From Symbiodinium natans (taxonomy: Eukaryota; Sar; Dinophyceae; Suessiales; Symbiodiniaceae): a stretch of DNA of 64,000 nt. Shown one piece after another: positions 41,903 to 52,690 of the stretch. Both the position numbers and the translations under genes were made by a program. The first letter of the stretch is position 1. Each line of letters opens with the position of its first letter. Location of the stretch: assembly GCA_905221605.1 (NCBI GenBank), contig CAJNDS010000414.1, positions 81,118-145,117 of the forward strand, read 5' to 3'. The notes under the pieces were generated by a model, which saw only the letters and a list, made by a program, of their open reading frames with translations, was not told the DNA's origin and searched no databases.

Positions 41903-42653
41903 GCTTCTAAGGGTCCAGTCTATGGGGCTACGGTTGGGGCTTCAGGGTTTCGGGTTTGAGGTTGAAGGCTTAGGGTTTCGGGTCGGGCTTCAGGGTTACT
42001 TTGGGTCCAAAGTCATGGGGTGTCATGGGCCTGTTTCGATGCCCTGAACTAGCAGGTGTAGGCTGCGTAATACCCATCCCTAAGCCCGAAGCCACGCGTC
42101 CGTTATTCAGGCCGGGGCCTTGTTGAGGTCCAGGGGCTTGGGGGGTGTCTTGGGCTGCAGGGGGTTTAATTTTAACTCAAAGGGGCAAGAGGATTAGGGT
42201 CCAGGCCTCAGGGTTTGTGGTCCAAGCTGTCGTCTTTGAGGTTTCCTGCTTGAAATCGAAGTACTTCTATCTGGTGCATGGGCAATTGAAGCGTTGTTGA
42301 TGAAGTACAGAGTAGGGTTTTGCCAGCGCCAAACGTATACCCCCCATAGACACACTCGCCAACCTTCTGATATGGAGCTTTTGTACGCTCACCGTTTTCC
42401 TCATTCGTAGGGTGCGGGCCTTTTCGGGGCCTTTCTTAGAAGGGCAGTAGGGGATTAGGTGCCCTTCGTAATCTTATGTATGCAGGGGGTGCTAGAAAGG
42501 GGATGTAAGGTACACGAACTCTCTTCTTCCCTACGAGCTCGGAAGCAAACCCATCTCGCGACAGCCACCGAGGCCCCCAGCGACCTTGATTTGCACGCCG
42601 GAGGGGTCCTTTGCCGGCGTGGTGCCTGCTGTAGCCAAACAGCAAAATGAACA

Positions 42654-42738
42654 TACGGGCCCCGAAAATAGACCCCAAATCGTAGGATCCCCCAATAGCA
42701 AGGACCCCAACAAGGTACCCCTAATATCGCAAACCCCC
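42654..42738. mobile_element. MITE family 2 copy
   Basis: AAAATAGACCCCAAATCG, TAGGATCCCCCAATAGC and AAGGACCCCAACAAGGTACC are in family order. Confidence 0.65.
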
Positions 42739-43137
42739 AAATCAACCCTAAACCCTCAACCCTCAGGCCATGCGCCCAAATCCGACTTTGAAGGCTCTTC
42801 CGGCTCTTCTTAGCAGCGCATGGGAGCATTCAAAGGTTGTTCAGGGTTTAGGGACTAGGGGCCAGGGGCCTACACTCCAATGCCTACACTCGGAGGCGTC
42901 GGGGAAGAAGGGCTTTATGGCTGTAGAGGTTTAGGCTTTTGAGGGGTTGCTAGATGGCGGTATTTGTGTTTCTGTCACAGTCTGTTTCTTTGTAGTTCGT
43001 GTGCCAGCATGCGCCCTCCGTCTATTTCCATGTCACGGCAACTTAGATTCTCAGTTTATGGTAGTGTATAGCTTACGTTCAATCGATTCCACCGGAGATT
43101 GCGACCCGCCCCCCTCTCCACGTGCCCCAGACGCAAG

Positions 43138-43239
43138 GTATCTGAGGCTACTTGCCCGACACCCGACTTCGGCAACGGCACCGGGAGTACTTGTGCCAGC
43201 AGAGCCATCGGGGAGGAATGCTACGCCTACTGCCTGAAT
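43138..43239 (+). CDS. Exon: CPTPDFGNGTGSTCASRA to CYAYC
   Basis: It follows CGCAAG and reads VSEATCPTPDFGNGTGSTC, ASRAIGEECYAYCLN. It holds the first half plus GEECYAYC, with no intron between, like the exons at 33899 and 41013. Confidence 0.75.
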
Positions 43240-43436
43240 CTCGTCGCACGCGGAGGGGGTGGAGGGGGCTTTGTTGGGCGGCAAGATCCAGCCTGACACG
43301 TGTTGAACTGGTAGTCATCACGGAACTTAAGCTAAGTGACCAAAACACGATATACCACAACCAGCCTCCTTTTCCTTTTGTTGGGGGGCAACGTCATGTA
43401 TGGTGGCTGAGATTCACCCAAGCTCTGCCAACGAAG

Positions 43437-43554
43437 GACCGGCTACGCGGGCAGTCCCCGGCTTTACCAGTGTGTTGCGAACGCCACCACTGGCATCATC
43501 GAGATCGAGCCCGCTGCGGGCAGCATCTCCTGTCTTCCGGAGGATGCCCAGAGA
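43437..43554 (+). CDS. Exon: TGYAGSPRLYQCVANATTG module end
   Basis: It follows ACGAAG and closes at a GTGAGG donor. It reads TGYAGSPRLYQCVANATTG, IIEIEPAAGSISCLPEDAQ. It continues directly from CYAYC of the previous exon. Confidence 0.75.
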
Positions 43555-43817
43555 GTGAGGGGAGCGGAGAACGTCGGGTGCTTTTGGGGCTTGGGGCTTC
43601 GGGTGCTTTTGGGGCTTAGGATCTTTTTTGGGGGTTCAAGCAACACCCCCTCCCCCCAAATATTCAGCCACCCCTGAACCCTAGCCAATCGAACCCGAAA
43701 CAGCCGAAACTCCCCCTAAATCACCCTAAACCCTAAACCCTAGCCCCTAAACCCTAAACCCTAAACCCTAAACCCGAAGCCCTGAACCCGAAACCTTCCC
43801 GAGCCATGGTCCCACAG

Positions 43818-43893
43818 ACTGCCCGCCGCCTGGCACCCTCGCAAGCTCGGAGCTTGGCGTCCGCCTGTGACGGCACCTCCATGACACATGGAC
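43818..43893 (+). CDS. Exon: DCPPPGTLASSELGV, phase doubtful
   Basis: It follows CCACAG and reads DCPPPGTLASSELGV, then meets a stop. In the next frame ACDGTSMTHGRT continues the Cys pattern. Either a short intron or a one-base change is present. Confidence 0.45.
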
Positions 43894-43928
43894 GAACGAG
43901 AGTTTAAGGGTTTGGGGTTTCGGTTTAG

Positions 43929-44000
43929 GGTTTAGGGTTTAGGGTTTAGGGTTTAGGGTTTAGGGTCTAGGGTTTAGGGTTTAGGGTTTAGGGTTTAGGG
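43929..44000. repeat. TTTAGGG array
   Basis: Ten G-rich heptamers with one TCTAGGG variant. Confidence 0.9.
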
Positions 44001-44253
44001 GTTAGGGGTTGAAGGGTTTGGGGGGTTCAGGGTCTGGGGTTGTATGTCTGGGGTTGTACTGGCCCTAAAGGTTCCCCTGAATATACTCCTACCATGGCCC
44101 TTCTACTACCCTTAGGGATCTGCAAGAAGGGTCCCCAAACTGAAGGGTACCACCTTAAGGGAGTCCAGTGATCAAAGACTTGGGGATGGAGTCGGCGCTG
44201 ACATTGCAAGCGTTTCATGGGGGTCCTGGGTTTTGGGCTTTCTGCTTCTGTAG

Positions 44254-44332
44254 GTCCCCATGCCAGGCGCCAAGCCGTCCCAGGTAAACGACCAGCCCGG
44301 TAAAACGAAGCGAAAGGGCCTGACGTGTCGAG
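44254..44332 (+). CDS. Exon: VNDQPGKTKRKGLTC segment
   Basis: It follows TGTAG and closes at a GTAGAG donor. It reads VPMPGAKPSQVNDQPGKTKR then KGLTCR. Basic residues set it apart from neighbouring module exons. Confidence 0.5.
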
Positions 44333-44371
44333 GTAGAGCCCTAAACCCTGGATCCTCAATTCCATTACAAG

Positions 44372-44485
44372 TTGGGATGTGCCCCTGACACGAACAGCTT
44401 TTTACTAGGGATTCTAGTACCCCCTACGAGAATCCTACCAAGGGCTGTCAGTAACTGTCAGTATAAGGCGGGGGGAGCATCCCGA
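44372..44485. mobile_element. MITE family 1, diverged copy
   Basis: TTGGGATGTGCCCC at the left, AGGGCTGTCAGTAACTGTCA with a small internal duplication, and GGGGGGAGCATCCCGA at the right. Confidence 0.7.
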
Positions 44486-45332
44486 CCCAAACCCCCAGAC
44501 CACCTTTACCCTTCAGATCAAAGTCGGGCTCATCTAAAATTTTTTTCTTGTCTCAGAACTTGCAGAACCGGCACTGTGCCGAACACTCCAGCAAGCAGAA
44601 CAAAGAGAGTAGCAGCATGCGCATGGCTCGAACATCCTTCTTTTACGTGTGCCGTGCTGTAAGCCTGAAGTCAGAACGTCAGACTAAGTACGAAGCAAGT
44701 TCGCAGCATGGGCCCTCAGAAGCCCTGGGGTTGATATGGTAAATCTCCCACAGAGACATCTGCCACCGAAGCATGTCTACGATGTCGGCATCACTAGAAT
44801 ACCAGAAGCACCCGGCCTGGAAAACCATGTAGCCATCAACCTTCAAGAACATGGGGGGGGGGGTTGCTCTAAGCTTAGGTCCCTTTGGGGGGGGGTTCCG
44901 AGTACGACATGGAGCTCGATTTTATAATGATTACCAAACAGCGAGTTCGCAAGAATAGGCAAGATGGCCAAGTCCTGTAGCTTGTTGCCACGGAGGACGT
45001 CTTTCGGCTTGCATGCGGCGGAGTTCGTGCACCTTGGCTGCCAGACTCCGGTTTCTTTTTTTGGGAGCTCTAAGGGCTCAGATCTCGAATCTCCCGAAAC
45101 CCTTAAGCAGCCACTCTTCGTGAGGTTGGGCTCATGTCTTTTGAAACACCCCCAACAAAGCAAGGCTGGCTTGAAGATTCAGTTATCCTAGCTACCCTAC
45201 TGTAGCTGACCATGAACCTGCAAGAGGGTCCTGGGTCCTTCAGGCACAGCTGCCACACCGTTGCGCATGACGATGCTCTGGCTGCATGTTGTTGATGTGG
45301 GGGTTTAGCGGTTTCGCAGTTTTCAAAGCAAG

Positions 45333-45428
45333 CGAGCGGCAATCAACGACCCGGGGCAAGGACGTGTGCATCAGCCACTGCGGCCGCGGATATGGGATGA
45401 CCGGCTACCTGGCGCATGTTTTCTCCAC
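45333..45428 (+). CDS. Exon: GKDVCISHCGRGYGMTG second half-module
   Basis: It reads SERQSTTRGKDVCISHCGRG and YGMTGYLAHVFSTS. It is a perfect G-x-x-C-x-x-x-C-x-x-GY start, followed by a G-rich intron. Confidence 0.75.
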
Positions 45429-46231
45429 CTCGGGTTCGGGGTTGAGATGGTCATCAGGGTTTCGGGTTTGGGGTTTAGGGTTCAGGGTTTAGGGTTTACA
45501 TGAATCTGATCGCCATAATCATGCTCGTAGTGATCTTAATCATCGAAATCATAATGACAAAAAGCGCATGATCACCGAAACGTTCAGAGCGACCACGGCT
45601 AACAAGAGCGAAGATATGTGTGATCATGACCAGACATTCGACTAAGCAGACGACTGGTTACCATCAGCAAACAGTAAACTAGTAGATTACAGCAGAGCGA
45701 CAACAATAATCGAAGAACAAGTACAGGTACCTACCAAATAATACAAACTGATTCTCTTAGATACTACTTCATGCGAATAGCAGCAAATCTCCATAGCTCG
45801 AAGGCGTGGATTGAACAGTGGTTTGGGTCGGAGACATGAGTGCCTTGGGGCTTCAGGGTTAGTTTCGCGCTTCGGGTTCAGGGTAGTCATGGGGGTAGGC
45901 ATTAGGGTTTAGGATTTTCAGGAAGATCCCACGCTCCAAGAAGAGCTCTGCAACATCCCTCATACCAGCTGCAGATGCAAACCCCTGAGCCGATTCTCTC
46001 ACCCTAGAGGGGCCGGGGTTTCACGGTTACGGGTTAGGGGCTAGGGTTTGTTTAGATTTCCTTGCTTGGGTCCAAGTCTTTGACTTCGGAGTCTCTACTC
46101 CCAAGTCTCCAGCAGCAGGTCTTGCAAGCTCCGTCCACGTGCTTTCCGACTCAAGACATTTTTTGGCCGAAAACCCTCAGCCCTAAACCCCAAACCCCAA
46201 ACCCTAAACCCTAAACCCTAAACCTCACAAG

Positions 46232-46290
46232 GCGATCCTACGGTCTTGGTCTGCGACAATGGAGTCCTCACCGGCGGCGGCTCGCCGACC
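46232..46290 (+). CDS. Exon: VLVCDNGVLTGGGSPT module end
   Basis: It follows CACAAG and reads DPTVLVCDNGVLTGGGSPT, the V-x-C-x-x-G-x-L-x-G segment. Confidence 0.7.
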
Positions 46291-46317
46291 CCCTTTGGGG
46301 CTTGGGGATTAGGGTTA

Positions 46318-46585
46318 AGGTAGGGTTTAGGGTTTAGGGTTTAGGGTTTAGGGTTTAGGGTTTAGGATTTAGGATTTAGGGTTTAGGGTTTAGGGTTTGG
46401 GGTTTAGGGTTCAGGGTTTAGGGTTCAGGGTTTCGGGTTTAGGGTTTGGGTTTCAGGGTTCAGGGTTCAGGGTTTAGGGTTCAGCCCTAAACCCTAAACC
46501 CTAAACCCCAAACCCTACCCGAAACCTAAACCCTAAACCCCAAACTCTAAACCCTAAACCCTAATCACCAAGTCCCAAAACCCAG
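46318..46585. repeat. Head-to-head G-rich then C-rich arrays filling an intron
   Basis: About 23 TTTAGGG-type units (46318-46484) meet about 12 CCCTAAA-type units (46485-46565) at TTCAGCCCTAAACC. The intron between the VCDNG and LPCIYNLP exons is almost nothing but this inverted pair. Confidence 0.9.
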
Positions 46586-46700
46586 GGGCGCTTCCGACCT
46601 GCACTCCGCTACCGTGCATCTACAACCTGCCAAGTGCGGTGGGAGTTGAGCACGACTGCCTCAACGTCACGATGCTTGGGCCTTTCGAAGAGTTCCACAA
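46586..46700 (+). CDS. Exon: LPTCTPLPCIYNLPSAVG
   Basis: It follows ACCCAG and closes at a GTAAAC donor. It reads ALPTCTPLPCIYNLPSAVG and VEHDCLNVTMLGPFEEF. It closely parallels the exon at 57450 (LPCLYNLPFGLEYTHDC), so one arose by duplication of the other. Confidence 0.8.
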
Positions 46701-46855
46701 GTAAACCCTCACCCTAAACCCTAGGCCCTAAAACCAAACACTAAACCCCAAATCGCTAAACCCTGAAACCTAAACCCACAGCCCTCAACCCCAAACCCGA
46801 AACCCTAAACCCTAATCCTGAAGCCCCTAATCTCGAAGAGCCCTCATCTTCCCAG

Positions 46856-46892
46856 GACTGGTAGTAACTGCACGGCAGGGTGCACCGCGCAG
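46856..46892 (+). CDS. Exon: GSNCTAGCTA second half-module start
   Basis: It follows TTCCCAG and closes before GTCCCA. It reads TGSNCTAGCTA; G-x-x-C-x-x-x-C is clear. Very short (37 bp). Confidence 0.6.
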
Positions 46893-46985
46893 GTCCCAGT
46901 GCAGGGAGGGAAAGGGGGTTCGTGTTTTGTTTGTTTTCGGGAACCCTACACCCCAAACCCTAAATTCCCACCCGGTCTTTTGGCA

Positions 46986-47060
46986 GCCGAAATTTGATCG
47001 AATGTGAAGTGCAAGGAGCATTCTTGATGGTGGGAATTGAGGGCGGCTGCCCGAAGCCCT
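46986..47060 (+). CDS. Exon: NLIECEVQGAFLMVGIEGGC
   Basis: It follows GGCAG and reads RNLIECEVQGAFLMVG, IEGGCPK. It supplies the L-x-x-C...G-x-F...C end. Confidence 0.65.
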
Positions 47061-47192
47061 GAAAGGCAATGGTTTGGGTGGTGGGGGAAAAGAGAAGTCT
47101 GGCACCAATGAAAATTGTTACTGCATGGGACACAAGCACTAAAACCTAAAGCATAAACTCTAAAACCCTAAACCAAATCCGTTGCCCAGCAG

Positions 47193-47274
47193 GGTTTCGA
47201 GTACCGCTCTGGGGGGGCAGAGCAGTTCGTGTGCGAAGCTGCCGGAGACTTCAACGGCCGCTTGGTTGTGTCGG
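47193..47274 (+). CDS. Exon: GFEYRSGGAEQFVCEAAGDF
   Basis: It follows CAGCAG and reads GFEYRSGGAEQFVCEAAGD then FNGRLVVSG, the GF...F-x-C...GDFNG-x-L segment. Confidence 0.75.
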
Positions 47275-47931
47275 GTCCCTCCGATCCACCTGAACCGTAC
47301 TGATGCCGGTACACCCCCAAAATCAGAAGCACCGAATCCTAAGCCCGAAGCCCTGAACCCTAACTCCTGGAGCTGCTTGCGCTTGGGTCCAGGGGTGCTT
47401 TGTCCCGCAGGGGCTCGTTCATCCTGTCGCTGAACCCTACACCACAAACAGCCCAAAACACCTGCAGCATCACCGCCGCCCTCTGAACAAGGAACGATCC
47501 CCTCCTGCCAGAGGGTCTCATGCATGGATCTGGTGCTGGAGCCCTTTCGTGCGTTTGCGTTCTGAGAGTCTAGGGTTTAGGGATGAGGGTGGTTTAGTTT
47601 AGGGTTTGGGGTTGAGGTTCAGAGTTTCCGGGCCTTGCGGCAAACGACAGAGATCCCCACTGTAGGCTGTCAAGCGACGTCGGCGGTAGTTGGGGCATAC
47701 AGTAGGGTTTAGGCCTTCAGGGTTCGGGGTTTCGGGTAAACCCGTAAGCCCTAAGTTCTAAACCAGGGCTTCTCGGCCCTAGTCTCCAAGAAAGCAGCCG
47801 AAACTCTCAAGTCTCTCTTTGCCCAGCCCTGACATGATGCCCTAAACCCTACTGTAACCCTAACCCCAAACCCTAACAACCCTAATCCCCTAAACTCTAA
47901 CCCTTAACCCCCAAACCCTAAGGTCCCTCCG

Positions 47932-48002
47932 TTTGCCAAAGCCCACGTAGCTCAGTTTCAGGAAAGCCGCTTCTCACACAACTGCAACAATATGATCTTC
48001 CA
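47932..48002 (+). CDS. Candidate exon: FQESRFSHNCNNMIF
   Basis: It reads AHVAQFQESRFSHNCNN and then MIFQ before an intron-like G-rich tract. It has one Cys in a plausible first-half position. Confidence 0.4.
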
Positions 48003-48279
48003 GGACCGGGCTTGGGGCTTCGGTTTCAGGGCTTTTCAGGGTTAGGGTCAGGGTTGAGAGTGGAGGGGCGACTGTTAGGGCCTTGGGAGTTCTTGGTTTA
48101 TGGGAACCCAGAAAAGCTCCAATACCTCACCCCCTCCTTCCTGTGAACACGAGATTTTGGAGACACCTCAGTCCAGTTAATCTTAGCCCCTTAAGGATCT
48201 AAAGTGCAAAAGCCCGGAACTCCAACCCTAAACCCTAAACCCTAAACCCTGAACCCTAAACCCTAAACCCCTGTTGCAG

Positions 48280-48318
48280 GATACCTGTGGCGTGAGCTGC
48301 GCAAAGGGATGGACCTTG
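48280..48318 (+). CDS. Exon: DTCGVSCAKGWTL second half-module
   Basis: It follows TTGCAG and reads DTCGVSCAKGWTL before a GTGGGA donor. The C-x-x-x-C-x-x-GW start is intact. Confidence 0.65.
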
Positions 48319-48871
48319 GTGGGATGGGGATCACAGTAGCTGGGCCCGCTGTGCAGGGTTTGGGGTTTAGGACTCCATGAAGCCATGCGACCTAAACCCC
48401 GAACCTGCAACCCTAAATCCTGGGTCCCCTTTGAATTCTTTGGCTTTACAACCTTTGCTGACGGCGTATTGTGCCTAGACGGTAGGCACATCAACATCAT
48501 GCTGACTATGTAGATCACCAGCCGTATCCCGGTGGTCATCAAGGGTAGACCAGATGCCGGTTTGAAGGGGTGATTGCTAAGCATCGCCCGACCAGCCCAC
48601 ACGGGGACGCTCTTGCGCCTATTCTCGCTCGTTTTTGTTCTCTGACGGTGTTGCCCTTGCTCTCTCTTGCACTGTTGTTCTTTACCATCTGGCACTTCCA
48701 TCAGAGTCAGCAATCCAGTCCATTTGAAATCCGTCAGAGGCACGGCGGAACGTGAGCCCTGCACAAGTAGGGTTCAAGGGTTCGGGGTTCGGCCAGACAC
48801 CCTGAACCCTTTAACCCTGAATACTTTCAACCCCAAAGCAAAGACTGTACTGTAAGCCCACCCCTCTCAAG

Positions 48872-48938
48872 GTATGAGTGTGGGGCCGACCGAAACATCT
48901 CCGGCGTCCTCCCGGACTGTGTTGGAAACCCTTGCCGC
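48872..48938 (+). CDS. Exon: YECGADRNISGVLPDCVGNPC
   Basis: It follows CTCAAG and reads YECGADRNISGVLPDCVG and then NPCRW, the complete Y-x-C...SG-x-LP-x-C-x-x-x-x-C module end. Confidence 0.75.
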
Positions 48939-48957
48939 TGGAACTGACCGGTGGAGG

Positions 48958-49105
48958 GGTCTCATGTTTAAATGCGTTATTATTAATATCAAATGAATCA
49001 ATTAATCGTTGTATAAATGATTCTACAGTTAATGTTTGATAAAAGAAATATTGTTTAATCATACTAAATACGTTTTCATCAAATTCATTTTTATATAGAT
49101 AAGGA
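48958..49105 (-). other. AT-rich island with open minus frame
   Basis: About 145 bp of very AT-rich DNA sits inside GC-rich intron DNA. On the minus strand it is open throughout and reads YLYKNEFDENVFSMIKQYFF, then TVESFIQRLIDSFDINNN. The Asn/Ile/Lys/Phe-rich composition is unlike any neighbour and resembles an AT-rich organelle, bacterial or viral gene fragment. I cannot name the protein. Confidence 0.5.
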
Positions 49106-49109
49106 GTTT

Positions 49110-50040
49110 CGGGTTGAGGCTTTGCGAGTTCAGGGCTTTCGCCTGAGGTGTTGAAGGGTGTTTAAGGGTTCGGGGTTTCGGGTCCTGGGGAGAAGGGAGG
49201 TGTCTTGGTCCTTTGGAATTCTAGGTTTGTGGGATCTGCATCTTTAGGGGTTCATTGGGTTTAGGGCCAGGGGTTCAGGGGTTCAGGCCATCCAGAAGAG
49301 TGCCCCTAAACCCTGAACCCTAACCGTAAACCTTGAACCCTAGCCCTAAACCCTAAACCTTAACCCTAAACCCCAAACCCCAAACCCCAAACCATGTCAA
49401 CCCAAAACCCTGAACCCTGAACCTTTAAGCTTTGGAGCTCTTGGGAAGTCGTTCGTCCCCCCAAACGCGTTCGCCGAGGTGCAAACACCATCCCCAACGA
49501 CCAGGCCTTCTCTGGCGAGGCACAGGGGACACACTTCTTCGGAAATTAGGGTTCATAGCGTTGAAGTGTATGGTTTAGGGCCATGCGCGAGGGAGGGTTT
49601 TCGGTTCCAAAATGGGATCCAAGTGGCGCTTCTATGGGGACTCGCGTGCTTAGAACCAGAGAAGCCCACAAAGGGTTTACAATGGTTTTGGAGTTTCCTA
49701 CGCAGCCTTGAAGAGTCGTCTATCATCGGTGACCTGTCGGGCGATTTTGTTCTTGGCCATTTGTGTTCATGCCCCCCAGCATGCTTGCTGCATATTCCCT
49801 GGCCGCTCTCTGCGAATGAGCTTGTGCCCTCGGGTTCCTACCCTGCAGTGCTGTTTCGACTTGGGGTTCCCTGAGCTCTACGCCTGAAGCCTGAAGCCTT
49901 AAACTTTCCTAGCGAGCTCCCCTGAAGCCCTGAAGCCTGCGAAAATGGGGGATTTCCGAAAATAGGGTACCTTTTTTGGTGGTCCCTTTTGGGGGATTCC
50001 ATGCTACATGGGGTATGAAAAGGGGTACCCCCCCTATTTC
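49110..50040. other. Intron-like stretch
   Basis: Degenerate TTTAGGG and CCCTAAA units surround unique DNA. A frame near 49700-49870 lacks module spacing. A family-2 MITE closes the stretch at 49945-50045. Confidence 0.5.
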
Positions 50041-50045
50041 CAAAT
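49945..50045. mobile_element. MITE family 2 copy, reverse
   Basis: GGGATTTCCGAAAATAGGG, TACCTTTTTTGGTGGTCCC and GAAAAGGGGTACCCCCCC follow the family order. The acceptor of the next exon lies at its edge. Confidence 0.6.
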
Positions 50046-50056
50046 CAGCATGGCCA

Positions 50057-50120
50057 GGCCTGCAATGGCTTGACGACGGGTCTGACTTGCGCCTCTCCAA
50101 ATGATCAGCTGTTCTTGTCA
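50057..50120 (+). CDS. Exon: ACNGLTTGLTCASPNDQLF
   Basis: It reads ACNGLTTGLTCASPNDQLFL and follows GGCCAG. G-x-x-x-G-L-T-C fits the end of a first half. Confidence 0.6.
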
Positions 50121-50285
50121 GGGTTTCGGGGTGGGTTTGGGGCTCCCGGCCCCCCCCCCCCCCCTAACCCTAAGCCCTAAACCTGAAAGAATGACCCTCC
50201 AAGTTAAACCCTGACCCTTCAACACCTAAACCCTAAACCCTAAGCCCTAAACCACTAAACCCTAAACCCTAAACCCTGCACCCAG

Positions 50286-50384
50286 GTGAGGTGACGTGCA
50301 AGCCCGGCTCCACTCCGAACTCGGCGACGATGACCTGCGACGCCAGCGGGGCACTGACCGGAACTCTGCCGCTGCTGGGATGTG
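50286..50384 (+). CDS. Exon: VTCKPGSTPNSATMTCDASG
   Basis: It follows ACCCAG and reads EVTCKPGSTPNSATMTCDAS, GALTGTLPLLGC. C-x-PG...M-x-C...G-x-LTGTLP...C is one of the clearest second halves. Confidence 0.8.
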
Positions 50385-50385
50385 G

Positions 50386-50480
50386 GGTTTAGGGTTTAGG
50401 GTTTAGGGTTTAGGGTTTAGGGTTTAGTTTAGGGTGTAGGGTTTAGGGTTTAGGGTTTAGGGTTTAGGGTTAGGGATGTG
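50386..50480. repeat. TTTAGGG array starting at the donor
   Basis: About a dozen G-rich heptamers begin within a few bases of the exon edge. CCCTAAA-type units follow before the next acceptor near 50622. Confidence 0.9.
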
Positions 50481-50623
50481 CTGTAGGCCCCGAAAGAGCC
50501 TTAGACCCTAAACCCCAAACCCTAGGCCCTCCTCTGGGAGTTGACGCCAACACTTTCCCTAACCCTATAACCCTAAACCCTAAACCCGAAACCTGAACCT
50601 TGAATCCGACACGATACGCTCAG

Positions 50624-50682
50624 GCTTTGCAAGCCGGCCCTCTGCCCAGCGAGCACCGCTTTGGCGGAGACTTTCTCGCGGG
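50624..50682 (+). CDS. Exon: LCKPALCPASTALAETF
   Basis: It follows GCTCAG and reads LCKPALCPASTALAETFS. It is a Cys linker and the frame choice is moderate. Confidence 0.45.
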
Positions 50683-51548
50683 GATCTGGGGGGTGTTTAG
50701 GGTTTAGGGTCTATAGGGTTTGGGGTTTGGGGTTTGGGGTTTCGGGCTTCGGTGTTGTGGCCTACATGCTTCAGCTTTTAGGGTTAGGGTCTAGGGTGCT
50801 GAGCTGAATGGCTTTTGATGCCCGTGGAGCTCCATGCGTCCTCCACGTACGACCTCTTTGTACCAACAACGTCGACTTTCGAGCCGCCGGAGCTCCGGAC
50901 ATCCTCCAAAGCACCAAAATGCGACGACAGTCTCGCATTTGGCGAAACCCGACATCCCAAAGAGACGACAGTCACGAGGATGTGCCTGTATCGCCAAGAC
51001 GTCCAAAAGAGACAACCGTTTCGCATTTGGCGAGCCCAGACGTCCAAAAGCGACGACAGTCGCGAGGATGGCGACGTCGATGCCCGCGGCGCCTTGGCGA
51101 CAGCCCATTGCAAAATCCCCTTAGTCTGACCCGTCCAATGGCCCAAAACGCAGGATTTCACCACGCGTAGCGATGCAAGCCGGGAAACACGCACGGGACC
51201 CGGAGAGCACGATGTGGAGAGCACGATGTCCACCCATAAGCACTGCAAAATGCACACGGGGCCTAGGTGAGAGCGCGATCGACAACATCCTCGAAGCCCC
51301 AAGCGTGTAACTTGCGATGTTTCGAGGCCCCGAGGAGTTGCGGACGTCACCGCCGCTGCGGAAGAGCACGGTGTCCGCCGAAAATGCGACCCCTGCTCGA
51401 GAAGTAGCGTCCGTTTGGGGGGCGTTGACCGCGCTTCACGCCAGAACCCCATAAACATTGTGTGGGCACGCTGTTTGCGGAGAAACGCTTGATCCGACCC
51501 TAGCCCGAAACCTTAATGCCTAAACCCTAAACCCGAAACCCTACACAG

Positions 51549-51638
51549 GAGCCCTCCTTGGCGCACAACTGCGAGGATGTTCCGTTTGGCCGCAGTTGCA
51601 GCGTCTTCTGCGCTGAGGGGCCTGCTGGCCAAAACTGG
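51549..51638 (+). CDS. Exon: HNCEDVPFGRSCSVFCAEGPAG
   Basis: It follows ACACAG and reads EPSLAHNCEDVPFGRSC then SVFCAEGPAG. First-half end and GxxCxxxCxxG start share one exon. Confidence 0.75.
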
Positions 51639-51945
51639 ATGGGGGTTGAGGGCTTAGGGTTTCAGGCTTAGGGTTACTGGCCGAAACCTCAAGTCAGAGA
51701 TCAGCACAACGATATGGCTTTCATGGAGATCCCGCCCTGAATCCGAGGGTCGCGCGCGTTTAGGGTTTTGGGTTTAGTGTTCTCAGCCCTACCTTCTTCA
51801 TTTTTTGGAGGGGCTGAGGCTTCTGGATCAAAGCAAACCCAAAACGTAGGGGTTAGGGTTTTGGGTTTCGGGTTTAGGTTCAGGGTTGCAGTGAAGAGGC
51901 CCTTCCTCCAACCCCCCCCCCCCCCGCACCTTCCACTTTTGGCAG

Positions 51946-51985
51946 GTATCAGCTGAATGGGACTGACGCCGGAGAGGTTGGGCAC
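51946..51985 (+). CDS. Candidate exon: YQLNGTDAGEVGH
   Basis: It follows a polypyrimidine tract and GGCAG and reads YQLNGTDAGEVG. Y-x-L/C-x-G is similar to module ends, but the Cys is missing. Confidence 0.4.
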
Positions 51986-52619
51986 ATGAACAACCCCCAA
52001 AAGCCTAAAGCCAGACCGCTATACCCTAAATCCTTATCGAATGTTCACTTGCCATTGTTAACCCCCCCTCCCCCCTTCTCCCCTTGACTGATTCATTGGG
52101 GTTTTTAGGGTTTTAGGGTTTGAGGGTTTAGGGTTTAGGGCTAGGGGTTAGGGTTTAGGGTTTAGGGTTTAGCGTTTAGGGTTTAGGGTTTAGCTCTTAC
52201 CCCAATTCGCTTCTTTCAGCCGAAACCATGGTCGCGGCCCCCCTTCGGAAGAGGCAGAAAGAGTGCTAGTCCCGACCTTATGGGTTTAGGGTTTCGGGTT
52301 CAGGGTTTAGGGTTTAGGGTTATTCCGTGCCAGAACTCCCTCTGCCTGGCAAGCCGACGAATGAACATCGACAGCCTTTGCTAGCCCTTGATGAGGAAGC
52401 CCCTTGAAACTCGAAAGCTTGAAGCCCCGAACATCCTAGTCTCACCACTTGACACTGCAAAACCCAGAGCCCAAAAACCACAAGACCTTAAAACCCCAAC
52501 CCAACATCCTAACATCCCGAAACCCCGAAGCCCCGAAGCCCCGAAGCCCCGAAGCCCTAAACCCTAAGCCCCTAAACACCAAAGGCCCGAAAAACCCCCC
52601 AAGCAGCTCCCACCGCAAG

Positions 52620-52690
52620 GTCTGGGACTGCGTCCTCGATGGATCCGGTGGGCTTGTGCTGACCGGATCCGTCCCGCCCTGTGCTCGTGG
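52620..52690 (+). CDS. Exon: WDCVLDGSGGLVLTGSVPPC
   Basis: It follows CGCAAG and reads VWDCVLDGSGGLVLTGSVPP then C. C...G-x-LTG-x-x-P-x-C is conserved. Confidence 0.75.
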
